DNA from: Lachnoclostridium sp. An14
GTDB taxonomy: Bacteria > Bacillota > Clostridia > Lachnospirales > Lachnospiraceae
NCBI RefSeq assembly: GCF_002160755.1
Contig: NZ_NFLE01000015.1
Coordinates: forward strand, 32,185 to 96,184
DNA length: 64,000 nt
Reading direction: 5' to 3'
The position numbers and the translations under genes were made by a program. Below the pieces are notes generated by a model. The model saw only the letters and a program-made list of their open reading frames with translations, was not told the DNA's origin and did not search any database. This document shows positions 62,077 to 64,000 of the stretch, piece after piece (position 1 is the first letter of the stretch; every line of letters begins with the position of its first letter).

Positions 62077-62634
62077 GTGAAAAAGAGATGGAAAATCGCG
62101 GTACTATTCTATTGTGTCATGGCCCTTTGCCTTCTGGCCGCCTGCGGGCGGAGTGAAAATTCTCAGGTTTACAGCGTGGAATATAACGGAAAAGTGTTTA
62201 CTGTGGACCAGGTCCATCAAACCATCGCGGTGGATGATTACGTCTGCTATTTTCAGGTGTCCGGCGGAGCCGGAAACACTACCTTCGACGTCACATACCC
62301 CAATGGCGCCACCTATTTCTGGACCTCCAGCGGAAACTCCGGTCACGGGGGATGGAGCGACGGTTACGATCCGGACCGGTATGTGCCTGGGGATGTGCTG
62401 TGGGACGTGCTGAGCCTGGACCGCCGGTCGGAGAACAGCGGTTCCGGAAGATACAGAGGGCCGGGGCTCCTTCTGATTTTGCTGGGCGCTGTGAACGCGG
62501 CCGCTCCCCGCGCCATGTGGTACTTAAGCTATGGATGGCGCTATAAAAACGCGGAGCCATCAGAGTTAGCTCTGTTCGCGGGGCGGGCCGGCGGCGTGGC
62601 CGCCATACTGCTCGGTGTGTTTTGCCTGTTCTAA
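62077..62634 (+). CDS. Lipoprotein with C-terminal DUF6199-like membrane domain
   Basis: The 185-residue protein begins with a lipoprotein signal (LCLLAACG; lipidated Cys near residue 22). A short extracytoplasmic part with an FTVDQVHQTIAV segment and aromatic Gly/Ser-rich stretch follows, then two membrane helices around SYGWRYKNAEPSELALFAGRAGG, which resembles DUF6199. Start GTG at 62077 is chosen because GGAGGTGG lies before it. Function unknown. The lipobox plus C-terminal membrane helices is an uncommon layout. Confidence 0.78.
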   Translation: MKKRWKIAVLFYCVMALCLLAACGRSENSQVYSVEYNGKVFTVDQVHQTIAVDDYVCYFQVSGGAGNTTFDVTYPNGATYFWTSSGNSGHGGWSDGYDPDRYVPGDVLWDVLSLDRRSENSGSGRYRGPGLLLILLGAVNAAAPRAMWYLSYGWRYKNAEPSELALFAGRAGGVAAILLGVFCLF

Positions 62635-62656
62635 AGACAGGATTCTTTTCCTAGGC

Positions 62657-62706
62657 CATAGGAATGTTCTTCCTGTGTCACAAAAGTCTCCGGCGGAGAC
62701 GAAAGT
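62657..62706 (+). repeat. Copy H of the GC-rich intergenic repeat (short, left half only)
   Basis: CATAGGAATGTTCTTCCTGTG, CACAAAAGTCTCCGGCGGAGAC correspond to the left part of copy F. It lies just after the lipoprotein gene. Confidence 0.55.
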
Positions 62707-62719
62707 CGTTATAAATGGG

Positions 62720-62766
62720 AAATCCCCCCGCCTGTCCCCCATGGGGTGCGGATGGCGGGGGGATTT
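62720..62766 (+). terminator. Terminator-like hairpin after the lipoprotein gene
   Basis: AAATCCCCCCGCC (62720-62732) pairs perfectly with GGCGGGGGGATTT (62754-62766). An inner CCCCCAT/ATGGGG pairing is possible. The T tract is short. Confidence 0.7.
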
Positions 62767-62906
62767 CCTGCTTAGAGGCAGAGCGCCTGACAAAACGCCG
62801 TGGAATGCCCGTCCTGTTTCCACCCGGCTGGAATAAAAAAACGTAGCTCTCCGGCCGCCGCTGTGATAGAATAGTACGGTTGGAAGGAAGTCATCACCGG
62901 GGGTGA

Positions 62907-63863
62907 ATGCCTTCGGTGGAAACGTTAGGAAAGGCAGTTGATACAGTGAAAAAGGAAAAACAAGGCGGCTTTCGCCACTGGATGAAAAACGCCAAAAAAG
63001 CATTGAAAATGGAGCTGAGCGAGCACCGCAGCTCATTTCTGGTGTACACCGTGCTGCGGCTGGCGGTGGTAGCGGTGGCCGTGCTCCAGCTTTTAAATAA
63101 GAACTATGAAAACGTGTTCCTCTGCGTGCTCTCTCTGATGCTCTTTGTGATTCCCAGCGCCATGCAGCTCACGTTCCGGGTGGAGCTGCCGCCCACCCTG
63201 GAGATTATTATTTTGGTGTTTATCTTCGCGGCGGAGATCATGGGAGAAATCGGGGAATTTTACATTCGTTTCCCGTTCTGGGACACGGCCCTGCACACGG
63301 TAAACGGCTTTCTGGCGGCGGCCATCGGATTTTCCCTGGTGGAGCTCCTGAACCGGAATGAACGGGTGACGTTCCATTTGTCCCCGGTGTTTATGGCCAT
63401 CGTGGCGGTGAGTTTTTCCATGACCATCGGCGTGGTCTGGGAGTTTTTCGAGTTCGGGATGGATCAGATCTTCGGCTTTGATATGCAGAAGGATACGGTG
63501 GTGCACACCATCCGCTCCGTCCTTTTGGATCCCCAGGGCAGAAACGTGCCCTTCGTCATCGACTCCATCACCGAGACCGTGGTTCAGGGGCAGGAGCTGG
63601 GCCTTGGCGGCTATCTGGACATCGGCCTCATTGACACCATGAAGGATCTGCTGGTCACCTTCGCGGGCAGCCTGGCCTTTTCCGTGTTCGGGTATTTTTA
63701 CGTAAAGACCAGGGGAAAGGGAAAGCTGGTGGCCCGTTTCATCCCCAGGAGAAAGGCGAAGGACCGGGAATTTTTCCGCATCATAGAGGAACAGGAGCGG
63801 GAGGAAAAGGCCCGCGGGGAAAACGCGGAGGACGGCGGAAAGCAAGGCGGGAAGCCAGTGTAA
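62907..63863 (+). CDS. YjdF/DUF2238-like multi-pass membrane protein
   Basis: The 318-residue protein has five to six membrane helices and the features of the YjdF/DUF2238 family: FWDTALHTVNGFLAAAIGFSLVELLN and VVWEFFEFGMDQIFG, where His and Glu residues are in the membrane. A hydrophilic Lys/Glu-rich C-terminal tail (about 270-318) is cytoplasmic. Function unknown. The ATG at 62907 has a short GGGGGTG upstream; GTG at 62946 (after AGGAAAGG) is an alternative that would drop 13 residues. Confidence 0.7.
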   Translation: MPSVETLGKAVDTVKKEKQGGFRHWMKNAKKALKMELSEHRSSFLVYTVLRLAVVAVAVLQLLNKNYENVFLCVLSLMLFVIPSAMQLTFRVELPPTLEIIILVFIFAAEIMGEIGEFYIRFPFWDTALHTVNGFLAAAIGFSLVELLNRNERVTFHLSPVFMAIVAVSFSMTIGVVWEFFEFGMDQIFGFDMQKDTVVHTIRSVLLDPQGRNVPFVIDSITETVVQGQELGLGGYLDIGLIDTMKDLLVTFAGSLAFSVFGYFYVKTRGKGKLVARFIPRRKAKDREFFRIIEEQEREEKARGENAEDGGKQGGKPV

Positions 63864-63932
63864 GAATGGCGTAAGAATGCGACACGACAAACGCACGAAT
63901 GAACAAATTATGAACATCCGTCTTTTTTCTGG

Positions 63933-63938
63933 TATACT
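63933..63938 (+). promoter_or_regulatory. Candidate -10 box for the last gene
   Basis: TATACT at 63933-63938, with a weak ATGAAC at 63910-63915 as -35 (17-bp spacer). Confidence 0.4.
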
Positions 63939-63961
63939 AAAAGAAAAAAGGATGGGATGTT

Positions 63962-64000
63962 ATGAAAGAAGTGTTAGATTTTGTAAGTACGGTGACGGAT
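63962..64000 (+). CDS. Start of a gene cut by the right edge of the window
   Basis: An ATG at 63962 follows AAAAAAGGATGGGATGTT and opens a frame (MKEVLDFVSTVTD) with no stop up to the window end. Only 13 codons are visible. The opening resembles small flavin-type pyridoxamine-phosphate-oxidase-like proteins, but that is a weak guess. Confidence 0.5.
   Translation, partial: MKEVLDFVSTVTD

Overview
The window reads as a chromosomal segment of a fairly GC-rich, spore-forming, anaerobic Clostridia, most likely Lachnospiraceae. This is inferred from gene content: SpoVG, a DUF3794/SPOCS-LysM protein, a DnaD-type primosome protein beside a DnaC/DnaI-type helicase loader, bifunctional AdhE, the GlgC/GlgD pair, strong AGGAGG ribosome binding sites and Gram-positive style promoters. 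I saw no rRNA, tRNA, CRISPR array, prophage or intact insertion sequence.

Layout. 1-9931: housekeeping and small-metabolite genes (TtcA-like PP-loop protein cut by the window edge, DUF3794-LysM protein, a GIY-YIG/DUF218 fusion, hemolysin III, RluA-type pseudouridine synthase, AI-2E-type membrane protein, cyclophilin, GNAT, ispE, GntR regulator, small acidic protein). 10151-17480: a TetR-controlled RND efflux operon (TetR, HlyD adaptor, RND pump, two TolC-like proteins), odd for a single-membrane cell. 17677-23942: flavodoxin, adhE with a Rex-like operator, a kinase-fold protein, NhaC antiporter. 24036-28817: LysR, YfcC-type carrier and M20 amidohydrolase, then a ZIP metal transporter. 29198-41090: a large carboxylate-utilisation region with LysR and SorC regulators, two paralogous DUF6282 proteins, two unrelated carboxylate carriers (SLC13/MatC-like and 2HCT), a PrpF-family isomerase, a YbhJ-type aconitase and an isocitrate/isopropylmalate dehydrogenase-family enzyme. 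41172-47938: glycosyltransferase, murC, a DnaA-box cluster, dnaD-like and dnaI-like genes, prs. 48016-56310: SbcC/SbcD-like pair, asnS, glgC-glgD, spoVG, Crp/Fnr regulator. 56313-64000: trxA, uracil-DNA glycosylase, an uncharacterised carrier with a second M20 amidohydrolase, udk, LysR, a DUF6199-like lipoprotein, a YjdF-like membrane protein and the start of one more gene.

How the parts work together. The 34268-41090 operon has the parts needed to import a hydroxy-carboxylate, isomerise a double bond (PrpF), move a hydroxyl (aconitase) and oxidatively decarboxylate (IDH family) to a 2-oxo acid. The DUF6282 proteins look like metal-dependent hydrolases and may open a lactone or similar precursor. 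This is inference; the substrate is unknown. Two other loci pair a carrier with an M20 amidohydrolase, suggesting import and deacylation of N-acyl amino acids or peptides.

Non-coding highlights: a DnaA-box cluster with an AT-rich centre just upstream of the dnaD/dnaI-like genes and a second one inside the rluA-type gene; a family of about 120-bp GC-rich palindromic intergenic repeats, about ten copies, all in the same orientation and mostly at gene 3' ends; a second 77-89 bp inverted-end repeat present twice; and well-formed operators for the TetR and GntR regulators, a Rex-like operator at adhE and repeats possibly read by the SorC regulator.
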